64,000 nucleotides of DNA. Source: Diprion similis. Lineage: Eukaryota; Arthropoda; Insecta; Hymenoptera; Diprionidae. Where the stretch lies: positions 5,039,481-5,103,480 of the forward strand of contig NC_060111.1 in assembly GCF_021155765.1 (NCBI RefSeq), read 5' to 3'. The notes under the pieces were generated by a model. That model searched no databases. It worked only from the letters and a program-made list of their open reading frames with translations, and was not told the origin of the DNA. The position numbers were made by a program, and so were the translations under genes. This document shows, piece by piece, positions 50,001 to 60,780 of the stretch (positions are counted from its first letter, which is position 1; each line of letters opens with the position of its first letter).

Positions 50001-53000
50001 TGTATTCTTGTAGGCCTCGCATGACAGCGGATGCAGGGCTAAACAGAAATTGAAATCAGTTTTATGCTCAGTTCATTGTTCGAAATTTCATTACACTTTG
50101 CTACATACATGTATGACAGACGGCTCCTGCATAGCCGGTATTTGTACAGTCGCACGTAAACTCATCGGAAGTTTGACGACAAATTCCTGCGTGTTTGCAG
50201 GGATTAGGATTACATCGATCTATCATTTGGCAAGCATCGAAGACGACTTCATTCTTGCAACAGTATTCATCCTCCTTCCAATCGGTAGGTAGCTTGTAAT
50301 TTCCGTCGACAGTTATCATCCTCATGCATCCAACGAATCCTCTATTTGATCCTGTTCCTGCGACACCTCCGCCAATTAAGTATATGGAACCTGTTGTCAT
50401 GTCCAGTAAACGTCGCGTCCGCATTGGGCGACCATCCACGTTGAGTATGAGACTGTTTTTCTCTATCGTCAATATAACTTGGTGCCATTTTCCATCGTTA
50501 AACGTATCGTCAAAGTTATCCAATATCACTTTTGGATTCCCTTGGGTTTCAATTTCCACTTTTATTTTTCCCTCTTCGAGGAACAGCTAAGAACACAATT
50601 CATAGTGTCATTTGTATTCGATGAAGTACATGTTTATCGATTGAAAAATAATTAGCATTATAATTATCACTCACTTTGACATGTCCCGGAGAAGTAAATT
50701 GATGATACAAAATCATTCCTTGATGTTCATACGTTCGAAATGCGAGTGAAATATTTAACGAGTAAACGCCTTCGTACCCCCTCAGTCGAGCGAATGATTG
50801 CGGTGTCAAAAATGTTATTGGAATTATAGGAGGCTCTGGACAGTAGTAAATTGTGTTCACTTTGTGGTATCTAAGGTTTTCGCCAGTTATTTCAGTCTCT
50901 TTAAGCTCGTGGAAGAAACTGGTAGTGTTTAGATAAAAGTTCTCTATACATCCGGTGAAATTCTGATTTACCACTAATCCGTCTTGCTTATTTGGCACCC
51001 CGCCGATGAAGAACTGTTAACAAATGAGGAATGGTGTTTAATTTTGTTCTATTTATTTTCGAAGCTAAACCCTGATTGCGATAGATTTAAAGAAAAGAAA
51101 GTTACGTACAGCTCTGTTCAAATCAAGACGGTAAAATTCCCCTTTGATTCTTCCTTTGATTAACACCCTGTCAACCGAGAAGGAAATAGTCCTTCTGTTT
51201 CTGGATATTACAACGTCATGCCACATATTATCGTCCAAAAGACTTCCGACGGATAAACTCGTCATGACTCCAGACCCCAAGTCGATGTTTAGCAGCATTC
51301 TGTTGTCTCGCAATTGTAAGGCTAAAAAGTCCCCTTGCGTTCCACGAGAGTACACCAGTACTCCGTCGGCGTTGTTAGTTTTGAAACGAAAACGGAGGGA
51401 ATGTCTGTCTGTTTCAATTGGCTCTCGAAGAAGATCCCAACGAACGAGAGACGAGCCATTGAAAGACACAACGTCGGATACTAGAATTAGTTGATAAAGT
51501 TCCATTGTGAGAAACGACTCAAGCGATTCCAATACTATAGACAAAATGATTTTGATACAGAATGTAGCTAATACCATAGTTGCATCCGTAGAGCTCAACG
51601 CGAAGGGATATTCTATCCCTCCATCGAGTTGGATTTATTCTAATCCATTGCGCAATTATAGGCACTTCAAATTTGTTCAGTTTCATCATATCTCCATTTA
51701 CGTTGCCTTTGAACATCTGTAAGGGAATAAAAATTTAGTAGACCAGTCGGGAAAAGTGTTAGTTGAATCCCTTCCCTCTTGCCAGATAATACTAAGTAGA
51801 AAATATGAAACTTTGTACACCGAAGCTGACCGTATTGCCACAGCATTTAATTTTCTAGTGAAATGATTCTTTTTAAAAATGTCTACCGCTACTGACATGT
51901 GTATACGTGATGAAACGAGAATTTGTGCAATTGTGTAGTGATAAGTTGGTATTAGATAGAGTGTTAGTCACAAAAGTTAAACAATTATGCGATAGTGGTT
52001 GGATGGATTCTTGGAAAATGAAATGTTGCTTTGAATATCGTTGTACTGCATATCGTGTGGTACTGCGTAGTAAAGGAAAACATCCATCGAATACACGCTC
52101 GAAAGTAGTTTATATCAAAGGTTTCTAGAGTACCAAACGCGAACAATATCAACTGATTTTTTCCAATATTCTTTCTCAGTACCTCGTCCACACCATCCTG
52201 GCTTTCATAACTTGTCCAGGCCGAACCGTCGTTTGAATATTGGACAATATATTCGGTTACGAATTCGTTAGTATGCGCACGACCACGTGTCGCAATACTG
52301 CGTATATCGTATCTTTCTTTCAGCTTCATTGTCAGATGCTGATCGTAGCTGCTGGTGTCCGGTGACCATGCCGAATCCCCTGCAATTCCCAGCCCGTATC
52401 CAATTGTTGTTGAAAGCAAATAGTAGAAGAGAAGCAGAAAAAGTGAAACAAGTTCAGAAACACATCGGTATAACAATTGTACAATATTTATCTTTTCGCA
52501 CAATAGTATCTTTTACGATGCTTCATTTTCAGTCCAAGTTGATACAATGTAGGGGGCAGGATCTTTCAGCAGTAATTACACTAATTTTCACTGCTACCAT
52601 GCAAGCGGATAGATTACTCATGCATAATTACTTACCTGGTGTATCATAAATTATTATTACATTGACCCTTAAACCCGTTAAGACTATCAACAATTTATTA
52701 TTCGGTTAATAAGAGGAATATTAAGAAAATAACTTGAAATTTGTGTGTTAATTGAACATGTTTGTTTTGGTTCGCAGTAATTCATAGAGTGATAAAAAAT
52801 GACGATCGCACAGTCACGCTGTAAAATGATAATCTTCTGTAATTGCTAAAAATTACCTTGGTGTTGCCATCCTCCTCCTTGTAATCAGCATAGTCAAGAC
52901 CGTTTGTGCCATAGCTAATACCATACTCCATCACATATTCGCTTGAGTGTGATCGTCCCTGGGTGGCGATGGACGTCAAGTTCATCACTTCGTTCAGTTC

Positions 53001-56000
53001 GATGATGAGGTATTGGTCAAAATCAGAGCTGCTAGCCGTCCATGCGTTTGCGCCTATGTCCCAACAATATTTTACGCATGCAAGCAACTCAAACTGAACT
53101 TAACTAGGCATTAACTATGCTTCCAATAGTACGAGGTAATAAATAATAACACACAAAGATCTAGTCTCTGGCAAAGGTGGTAAAAATTGTCGGAAAACTA
53201 CATTTCAGAGTATCCTTTAATTGCTACAACAAAAATCTTAATAATACAGTTGAACCGAGTAGTAAATTTCTACTCGCATGGAAGTTGGACTGAATCCATA
53301 TTTAGCTGGGCAATTGATTATTCTGCTATGGCGTACTACTAAAGTTGAGGTAGAATTTCATTGAGTGAGGTTTGTTCCAGGTTTCATCGAACTTTACCTC
53401 AGTTTTACTTCTAGCAATTTGAAATTCAAGGACTCAGGATGTAAAATTAGGCAGAAACATGAGACATTGGATCAATAAAGTTGTTTACAGAAAACAATAT
53501 AGAGGTACAAGTGGAGAGGGAACTGAATTATGAAAGAGAAATAAATATTGATCAAGTGCAAACACTTATCAAAGCCTACCACTGTTTTAGTCTAGCTTTG
53601 GTCGATCGATGGTAGTCTAAATAATAGCCATCAGGGTAGTTTAAATAATAGCCATTGAAGAGGGAGCTGGAATGATCAAGATCTGACATATTTGAAAAAT
53701 AAGTGGCTGGTTCAGCTGTATGTAATCTTTTATTCATTTACCCACCAATTTAATAATAATCGTACAATGCTTATCACTTGCTATATCAGAAAGATAATAA
53801 TAATAATAATTAACCACGTATTTGTAATAAAATATTCGTTCGTCTTCGATATTTAAATGCGATAACAATTCTCGTTTTGCGAATAATCGTTCACATTCAA
53901 CGCTATTTACCAATGAAGATAATAAAACTTCTCTAGTTAAATCTTTTCTAGGGTTGTTCGGGCTTGGAAAAGTATCTCTTGCAATATTCGAGGTCCAACG
54001 AATGAAGGGAAACAGAATTTTCCATTAGATTTTTAAAGTTCATTGTCTCAAATTTAAGACCAAGTGATTCTGGAGCAGATTTATTTTCTTGTAAGGCAAC
54101 GGAAACGCAGTGATCTGAATCTAGTAACGATTCCTCAAAGAGCCAGTTCTGTTTCATCCCGTCTAAGTAGAGTTCAGTGTCCGTAACTAACGGACCTGCC
54201 ACTAAGGGCGAATTTATTTTGAATGAAATTCGTGATAAATCCATAGCTATTCCTACGCCTATAGCTTTGACATAGCTTTCCTTTAGAGACCAATGTCTAC
54301 AAAACATAGAAACTTGATCTATTTCAGATTTTGAGTTACCTGCTCTGATCGAGTCCCATTCTAATGGTGAAAAATTTCTGTTCATGATTCGAAAAAATTC
54401 AGCCAGCTTTTTACCACCGGTATACTCGAGCTTCATTACATCGACTCCTAACAGTAAATTTCTAACTTCTCCAGCAAACACTGTGTAGCTTCCCTGATGG
54501 GACACGTTAAAGTTTAGATTCTTAATATCGCCGTTTACAAAGGGCCGACCACTTTTATCTCTACTGAATAATACGTCATTGTAGGGAATATTGCCGTACT
54601 CGTTTACAAATTTACGCATTAATAATCTGCCAGCGAGAGAAGCTCTTGCATCTTTTTTAAACACAAATCTACCTATTCTTTCTTTCTCTTCGGTTTGTAT
54701 GCAAGAAATAGCTTTTAGGAATTCTGTCTCACTTGGATCCCATTGCAGCCAATTGAACGCCCATCGAACACTCGATCTGGCCATTTTTATCATAAGTGAA
54801 GAAACTAGATTTGCCAAAAAATAACTAGAACTAGATGTTTCGAAATAAGTTACGTTCTTTCTTTCGTCAATATATCTAAGCTGTTTCACAGCGGACTTCT
54901 ACGACAGGCTCCGTTTGTAAAATTTTGGGACTTCTTAGTATCCACCTGAAGCAAATATACAAGACGCAAATTTACTTTATTTCTGGCTATTATTTTATTA
55001 CCAAACTCAGACCTAAGCTTAAACTGAATATATGGAAATAAATCAGATTTGTTACAAACTTTTGAACTTTAAAAATTGTCTGTCTTTTCCATGCGATAAA
55101 ATTTCTTTTTTTCATGCGAGAAACCAATCGATATTTTGAACTAAAAATTCTCTGCTGTCGATAAAATACTTGATCACTACAAATTTTTCATTGGCACATT
55201 AGATTCTTGTATTATATTCACAACTCTGTGAAACGCAATAAACCGCAACAAAGATAAATACACTAATATTTTGCTAGCTCATTTCTTCAAATCCATCTTA
55301 AAGGGGCAAAGGATTGCTGTTTTTCAATGGTTCGTTTTTGCTTGTTATAAAAGCTTGGCCCTTAGTGCTTTGAAATCAGGAAGTTGCAAGAATTTACAAA
55401 AAGTCTACTGTACCATTTTATTGATTTCTTTCAATAGGCTGCTCAAGCTTATTTTAGGTATATTTTGTGGTGAAGAAGATTAGAAGTTTCTTCTGAACCT
55501 TGCTGTTACATGATTAAGTAAATGTTTTTTGTTACCTAGTTGTAAAATAGTTGTCAGTATGATTACTCTGATGGAAAAAATTTAAACGTAAATAGCATAG
55601 TAGATAACTTATTGTTAATTGGAACTTCGAGCTTGTCGGATGATCGTAACAGACGATGTGATTTACATTGAATTGCTATCAGCCCTGAGTACGCGACAGA
55701 CATGCTTGTAATAACTTCTCAGCAAACCTCTCGTTCGAATGAACTAATAAACTTTTTTTTATAGAATTTCTCGTAGATCTGGAGGGAAATTTGTGCCAGT
55801 GAAAAGTAATTGTATGAAAATAAATTTCAAATTACAACATCAAGAGCCGTAAGGAGAAAAACTATTAGCCGACGATAAGAAGAAGCTAAATTAAAACAAC
55901 AACACAGTATATTAGACAGGCGTATTTTCACCGCATCAACAAGTTTGGTTCGATTTTAAAATCAGTTGAACCGAGTTTGTTTTTCGCCGTAAAAATCTAA

Positions 56001-56440
56001 CGATATTATTCAAAATTTTTACCGTTAAGCCTGGCATTTTCGGGTCCTCGTTCGGAAAGGGATGATGTAGCCTTTAGTTGAGCCTGCTCAAGCAGCGGCA
56101 TGCCGCAATCGTAATCATCTGAAAGAAAAAAGAATAGACAATGAAGCATCTAATTTCACGTTGGCGTAATTTCACAAGGAAATCGGGAGTCGGATAATTC
56201 GTCTTTAGAAAATCGTCGCCGCCTGTAGCAAGCGAACGCCATGTTGAGCGTTATATGGGCTTGGCCCAAAGGGATAGTTCAAGTTTTTAAACAACGTTAT
56301 TTCGTCTGTCCGATCAGAGTCACAATCACTTGTTCAATTTATTCCGAATAATATGCTTGTCGTTTTAACTTACAGCCGTTTGTCCTTGGCACTGATACGA
56401 GGGTAAAGAGAAGAACGATGTACTTGATAACGCACATCAT
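47024..56440 (-). CDS. Nrx-IV: Neurexin IV (Caspr-like septate-junction protein)
   Basis: Type I membrane adhesion protein of pleated septate junctions and glia-neuron contacts, partner of Contactin and of the 4.1 protein Coracle. Exons (minus order): 56440-56374, 56118-56023, one of 53053-52857 or 52379-52183, 51716-51575, 51480-51110, 51013-50675, 50586-50109, 50038-49709, 49621-49316, 48622-47996, 47877-47024. Phases close to 1268 aa. Order: signal peptide (1-22), discoidin/F5-8C (about 25-167), LamG1, LamG2, EGF (CNPNPCKHAGICRQ), fibrinogen-like region (about 565-760), LamG3, EGF (CESSPCLNNGTC), LamG4, transmembrane helix (about 1201-1223) and a 45-residue tail. The tail has a 4.1-binding juxtamembrane stretch (RYMSRHKGEYLTQEDKGAE) and ends EWFI, a PDZ-ligand-type terminus. 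The first coding exon begins at the second of the ATGs near 56440; the upstream ATG runs into a stop. Confidence 0.96.
48623..49315 (-). other. Nrx-IV intron
   Basis: 693-base AT-rich intron before the LamG3 exon. Nothing else recognised. Confidence 0.7.
51717..52182 (-). other. Nrx-IV intron downstream of alternative exon B
   Basis: 466 bases with an ACTAAC motif (minus strand, 51963-51968), a match to the STAR-family RNA-binding consensus. The plus-strand open frame here is a shadow. Confidence 0.6.
52183..52379 (-). CDS. Nrx-IV: Nrx-IV alternative exon B (second of a mutually exclusive pair)
   Basis: 197 nt, homologous to exon A: GDSAWSPDTSSYDQHLTMKL, SIATRGRAHTNEFVTEY, ending DGVDE. Same length and phases as exon A; using both would shift the frame (394 nt). 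By position it matches Drosophila exon 4 (reported glial/epithelial form). A HOW/STAR-type ACTAAC occurs inside this exon (minus strand, 52267-52272) and another downstream at 51963-51968. Confidence 0.92.
52380..52856 (-). other. Nrx-IV intron between the two alternative exons
   Basis: 477 bases separating exon A and exon B. It is long enough for both to be spliced together, so exclusion is unlikely to be purely steric. No coding exon seen. Confidence 0.65.
52857..53053 (-). CDS. Nrx-IV: Nrx-IV alternative exon A (first of a mutually exclusive pair)
   Basis: 197 nt encoding part of the discoidin domain: GANAWTASSSDFDQYLIIEL, later SIATQGRSHSSEYVMEY, ending EEDGNTK. It enters after one codon base and leaves in phase 0, exactly like exon B. 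By position it corresponds to Drosophila Nrx-IV exon 3 (reported neuronal form); that assignment is by order only. Confidence 0.92.
53054..53947 (-). other. Nrx-IV intron 2, 3-prime part, with AASDHPPT 3-prime UTR
   Basis: Non-coding. Contains AATAAA on the minus strand at 53729-53734, which suits the nested AASDHPPT gene (about 215 bases after its stop). A short TAAT run lies near 53800. Confidence 0.5.
53729..53734 (-). terminator. Polyadenylation signal of AASDHPPT
   Basis: AATAAA on the minus strand downstream of the AASDHPPT stop. Its use inside the Nrx-IV intron would need to be kept from truncating Nrx-IV transcripts. Confidence 0.45.
53948..54784 (-). CDS. AASDHPPT: 4'-phosphopantetheinyl transferase (AASDHPPT type)
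   Basis: Transfers phosphopantetheine from CoA to a serine of acyl- and aminoacyl-carrier proteins (fatty acid synthase, mitochondrial ACP and others). One uninterrupted exon of 278 aa from the chosen start MARSSVRWAFNW, which has a good context (AAAATGG) and aligns with the start of the animal family (VRWAF). The frame extends 35 codons upstream to 54889, and M at 54793 is an alternative. Motifs: NFNVSHQGSY (91-100), GVDVM (113-117, Mg-binding Asp115) and the W165-SLKE-SYVKAIG block with Lys168, Glu169 and Lys173. EEKERIGRFVFKKDA and EFFRIMNRNF are also family-typical. It lies inside intron 2 of Nrx-IV on the same strand. The lack of introns could mean a retroposed origin, but the frame is intact and all catalytic residues are present. 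Confidence 0.93.
   Translation of the reverse strand: MARSSVRWAFNWLQWDPSETEFLKAISCIQTEEKERIGRFVFKKDARASLAGRLLMRKFVNEYGNIPYNDVLFSRDKSGRPFVNGDIKNLNFNVSHQGSYTVFAGEVRNLLLGVDVMKLEYTGGKKLAEFFRIMNRNFSPLEWDSIRAGNSKSEIDQVSMFCRHWSLKESYVKAIGVGIAMDLSRISFKINSPLVAGPLVTDTELYLDGMKQNWLFEESLLDSDHCVSVALQENKSAPESLGLKFETMNFKNLMENSVSLHSLDLEYCKRYFSKPEQP
54785..56022 (-). other. Nrx-IV intron 2, 5-prime part
   Basis: Between the Nrx-IV discoidin exon and AASDHPPT. It must hold the AASDHPPT promoter and 5-prime UTR. No motif stands out and no other exon was recognised. Confidence 0.55.
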
Positions 56441-56820
56441 AACATTGCTTGAATTTGCGGTTACACCCAACGCTGGTTAACTAATGAATGATACACGCAA
56501 TGCCGCGGTTGAGTCGGTCAGTCGACTCACGATCCTTGGCTGTGTGAGGTGAGCTGGCCGAATGAATAGTCGGACTATAGTTACCAGTGACGCACACACA
56601 GTTGACACTTCCCAAGTTTCCAGTTCCACCCGACGTCTATACTCTATTGGTAATTGGTCTGATCCATAGATTCTTTAAATCTGTAAGAGCGTCGTCATTC
56701 AGTCGCTTTCGCTTTTCCACGCCTTGTAAACGTTCCGACAGAGGGCAGCACTGTTTAAATCAGTGATCGGCGGCTGTTAACGTTAACGACGTTCCATTGT
56801 TTCGGTATAGTTCGGAGAGT
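56441..56820. promoter_or_regulatory. Probable bidirectional promoter, Nrx-IV and a plus-strand gene
   Basis: Only 380 bases separate the Nrx-IV start codon (minus) from a plus-strand ATG with a spliceable open frame. The interval is less AT-rich than its surroundings and contains CACGCC and GTTAACGTTAACG repeats. Shared promoter function is an inference from spacing. Confidence 0.35.
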
Positions 56821-56902
56821 ATGAGCTGGTTTCATAATCTTCGATTAACTTCAGAGGTATCGGGTCTCACCGCTGCGCTGGGAAAAATTTCGCGATCCGT
56901 AG
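56821..56902 (+). CDS. Possible first coding exon of an unidentified gene (partial)
   Basis: 82 nt from ATG, encoding 27 codons beginning MSWFHNLRLTSEVSG and continuing LTAALGKISRSV, then a strong donor GTAAGT (G|GTAAGTAG). MSW or MSWF starts followed by an amphipathic Ser/Leu-rich helix are common in golgins such as GMAP-210, but 27 residues are not enough to assign a family. No convincing second exon was found, so the gene would continue past a long intron, perhaps beyond the window. Confidence 0.35.
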
Positions 56903-59900
56903 GTAAGTAGCTCTGGTAGCTTTTTTATTGGCGGAATTGTTGAGACGCAATTTCATGTTGGGGTAACAGTTTTCAGTCATCGATTGTGGTTTCTGCACAT
57001 CGCTCGAAGTCGGTTCGGATGCTTCCTAACTTTCGACCAAATCACGAGGCTGGATTGAATCGAATTCAGCGATAAATGTCAGGTATGTATGGGCTGATCG
57101 CATTTGTTTGTTATAATACTGAACCTAGTCAACTATAAAGACTATTTCTTACGGAAAATGCATCCAAAATGATATCATTACGTTTTGTCTTTATGATTTT
57201 TCGTATCAATACTTGAAATGTATGAACTTTGTTTTTGGAATGTATGTGTGCGCTTGTTTTTGTTTTCATTTACTCCACGCGGATTCTCTCGTTCGACCTT
57301 TTTCGAATATGTGTGTATCTTTTTTTTTCTCATACGTTCGTCGAACAAATGAACGGAGTGAGAGAGAGAAAAAATCCTCGCGCCGAAATCGAATAAAAGA
57401 ATTCATTTGTTTCTGTGTTTGACTATGTTCACATCAAACCATTTTACAATTAGATGGCACCGAAGCGACGGACACAAGCTTGAGTTTTTAGACTTCAATA
57501 ATGTTATTCAATTTAGAAAACCATAAATTCTAATTGCGTCATCAGCAAATATCTACGTGAATTCTTTTGATCCGAGGTGATTTTCACGATGTTCTTTATC
57601 TGTCCCTGAAAATTGCATACATTTTTATTTTTGTAACACATACACGATATTCACGTTTTGTTTTTTTTTTTTTCTCTTTTACCCACACCAAGCGAAAGTA
57701 AAGTGATTGAATAAACAAAAAACAACAACAACTGAAAACGCCGGCTAAAATATTTTTCAATATTTTCAAGAAAATTGTCAATAATTGAGATGAAATATAT
57801 TTTGTTTGTTTTTTTATATTTACTCGATAGTACTACTATTATGTTTATGTACAAATAATGAAGAATGGATTCTGTTTTTTGATCAGGAAAAATATCCAGG
57901 AAGAATCTCGGAATTGGGCTCATTATACTCATCGGACCAGGAGATAAGCTGTGGATGAGGGTTTGTTGCGGATGCACCTGTGTGCATCGGCTTGCACGGA
58001 TCGTCGTGATGCAGAATTGGTGAGTCGTATGAATTTCAACCTCTCATCCATGTTTTTCGCCTGTTCATTTTTCTATTGGCTACGTTACAAGGCGCTGCAG
58101 GTCAAATAAAGGAACGTGATTCCATTGTGTAGTAGCATTTTTATATTTGATATTTCACACTTTTTGACCAGCAGAATATTGTTTATAATGTTTTACACAC
58201 GCGAATAAAACCTAAAATTAAAGTAACCTGGTAAAGAGAATAGAATAAGAATCGAAAAACTAAAATGGAAATACAGGGAGAATAAATCCTATTAAAACTC
58301 ACATTATTGTCAGCTTTGCTCGCGTCATTACTGTAACGATTCGTATTTAGAAAAAATTGTTACTTCGTACCTTTAGGAATATATGAAATTTAGTAATTCA
58401 TGATTAAAGCAAAACATGCATAATTTCATTTTGAAAAACCGACTCCTTGAAAGTTATTCTAAAATTGCTCAATAATGATTTTTTGCTTGATATTTCGTTA
58501 CCTTAACGTCATTAACTTCAGCCTCATTCCACTTGGATAAATTATGTTTTACATTACTTTTCGTGCTCCTTGGGATTTTTAGCTCAATCGGTAATTGGTG
58601 AAATAACTTCCACGAAGTTAAAAAAACTGCTTTTGAAGGTTGCAACTTTGTAGATCATATAGGTAGAATCAATTCTTTGTTTCCTTGTTTTGCTAGTGAA
58701 GGATTCGAAATTTTGTTGATGGTAACTATAGTGATTGCGTAGGGCCTCGACATGAAACAAAATTCGACGCTTAACTGCGTTTTATTCGTGCAATGATTTC
58801 AACCTTTTCTAGACGGAGCTTTTTCCACTTCCATATCTCATGAAATTTGAAGAACAACGTATTTACAGCTTTTTAAAGTGCAAGCCATTTTATAAAAGCT
58901 TAATTCTACAAGGTAGAACGTCATTGAATAAATCAATAATAGATATAAACCACACATTTTCTAAAGCAAGCACAACATTACTTACGTATTGATGTTCTAG
59001 CTTTTGTACTTTTGTATAAATAAGTTCTTGCACAATCACGATCCGTTCAATTTCAAAGCTCTCATACATCTCGCAATACACTCATCTCTTGTATCAAAGT
59101 TACAAGGTTTTTTTACATTCTCTCAAGTAAATTTACTTAATGTTTCTACCTTTTAAGATGTACTGTTCTTGTGTGTGAAGCCAGCACGTGTATTACTGAT
59201 CGATAACTTGGAACACGTGTAAATTTTTATTACTGTTACAACGATTCTACATACCGTTGAAGTGTAAAAAATTTACTAGAGTGTTGAATCAATAGGTTGT
59301 AGATGGAACCAAATGCACATTGAACATCGTTTCAAGCACAATTGTTTCTTTATTTTATTTCTTTTATCATTTACAGCTTTGCTTTTTACGTACCTCTATG
59401 GTTTTTTTCTGAGCACTTCGGTAAATAAAAGTTGACAATTACACGAATATCCTGAAAATTGACAGTCTTTTGTCATTTTCAAGAGTTCTCCTGAATTATA
59501 ATTTGCAGATCAAATTGCGAATCTATCTTTAGCTTCAATTCATCGACGATTCGGCTATTTTAGTATTATATATTTGTAGAAGATGGAATGGTGGGATTAA
59601 ATTTAAAGTGGAACTCCAGGGGAGACCGAGCTTCGTTAAGATTCCTAGTTGGTAATTTTTCGAGTTTTCATCAAACTTTCTGCAAGTTCTGCCATTTGTC
59701 ATTTCCAATCGAAGGGTCGCAATATGGAATAAGATAGCAATATTTAATGGAATTCTAAAATACGATCATCTGGCTCGTAATTCGCACGATACGGATCAAT
59801 CAAGTAGTTGAGAAAAACTGCAGCGTGTTACAATCTCATCGACCAAAAACTAGGAAAGAAAACTTGACTATGAAACAAGTAATCTGTCCATGGACTAATT

Positions 59901-60674
59901 ATTTCATGTGATAATAGTCAATCGACGCATATATTGGTATTTGTATAATTTTCCACATCAGTGGAATTCAAAGAGTTTAATTCTCTTGCCCAACTGTTTT
60001 ATCCAATTAGTGAGATTTTCATCGAGTGGTTTGCAATGCAAATTGTCAATCGTCACGCCTATATTATATTAATATTGATTTTGTGTCAATTTTCGAACTA
60101 ACATTTCATGTGGAAATGAACAGATTTTCTGGCAAGAGGGTACTAAAGTTCGGCTACATGATTGATGTTTCAGCAGTTAATTCAAATGAAGGTAAAAATT
60201 TGGAATTTTACTTTCACGTTAAATTGTTGTACAGCAGAAAGATAATGATGAAACGAATATTCATTAGACAAAATTTCGCGATGTCCTTTAACATTTCTTT
60301 GCAATTTACAATCCGTCGATTAACTATAAAATTATGCTACTCATTTGCAATATCGATGATACTCTAAAGTGAAATGAAAAAAGTTTGATGATCTAGAAAA
60401 ATTTCATTTCAGATATTAGTTTTAATAACTTCGTCACGTTTATTTGAATTTTTATTTATCCTGACTACTTTTTGCTAACACGTGGAATGAATTCGTAATT
60501 AGTAATCAGATTCCAACAGCAAATTTTCTTCTTCGAGTCTATAAGATAGCTTTGTCAAATTATTTCAAATGTTATCAGACAAATTATGATACATCAAAAA
60601 TTTTTTGGAAGCACACCAATTTTCGACGTTTGAACTATCGTTGTACTCGATTATTTCCGCGATAGGCAGCATAG
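56903..60674. other. AT-rich stretch without a recognised gene
   Basis: Might be a long intron of the gene starting at 56821. A segment near 57886-57980 has an acceptor-like CAG and a short open frame but no recognisable protein. Microsatellite-like T and GA runs occur near 57320-57370 and 57660. Confidence 0.4.
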
Positions 60675-60780
60675 AGACCCTTAATTATAGGCAAATCAGT
60701 GTATAAGGTGACTCTGAGCATTCCCGATGCTTTTTTGTCGCGCGCTTTGTACTCTGATATGCCTATAATTAGGGGGTCCC
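60675..60780. repeat. Small MITE-like inverted-repeat element
   Basis: The left arm (about 60675-60708) is mirrored by the right arm (about 60744-60780), sharing GACCC, TAATTATAGGCA and ATCAG in order with a few mismatches. The spacer is GC-richer (GTCGCGCGC). The whole is about 105 bp with no coding capacity. Confidence 0.65.

Noticed and set aside
57886..57980. Possible second exon joining the MSWFHNLRL exon
   Set aside because: The acceptor is plausible and one phase stays open, but the resulting peptide has no family features and the donor (GGGTTTGT) is weak.
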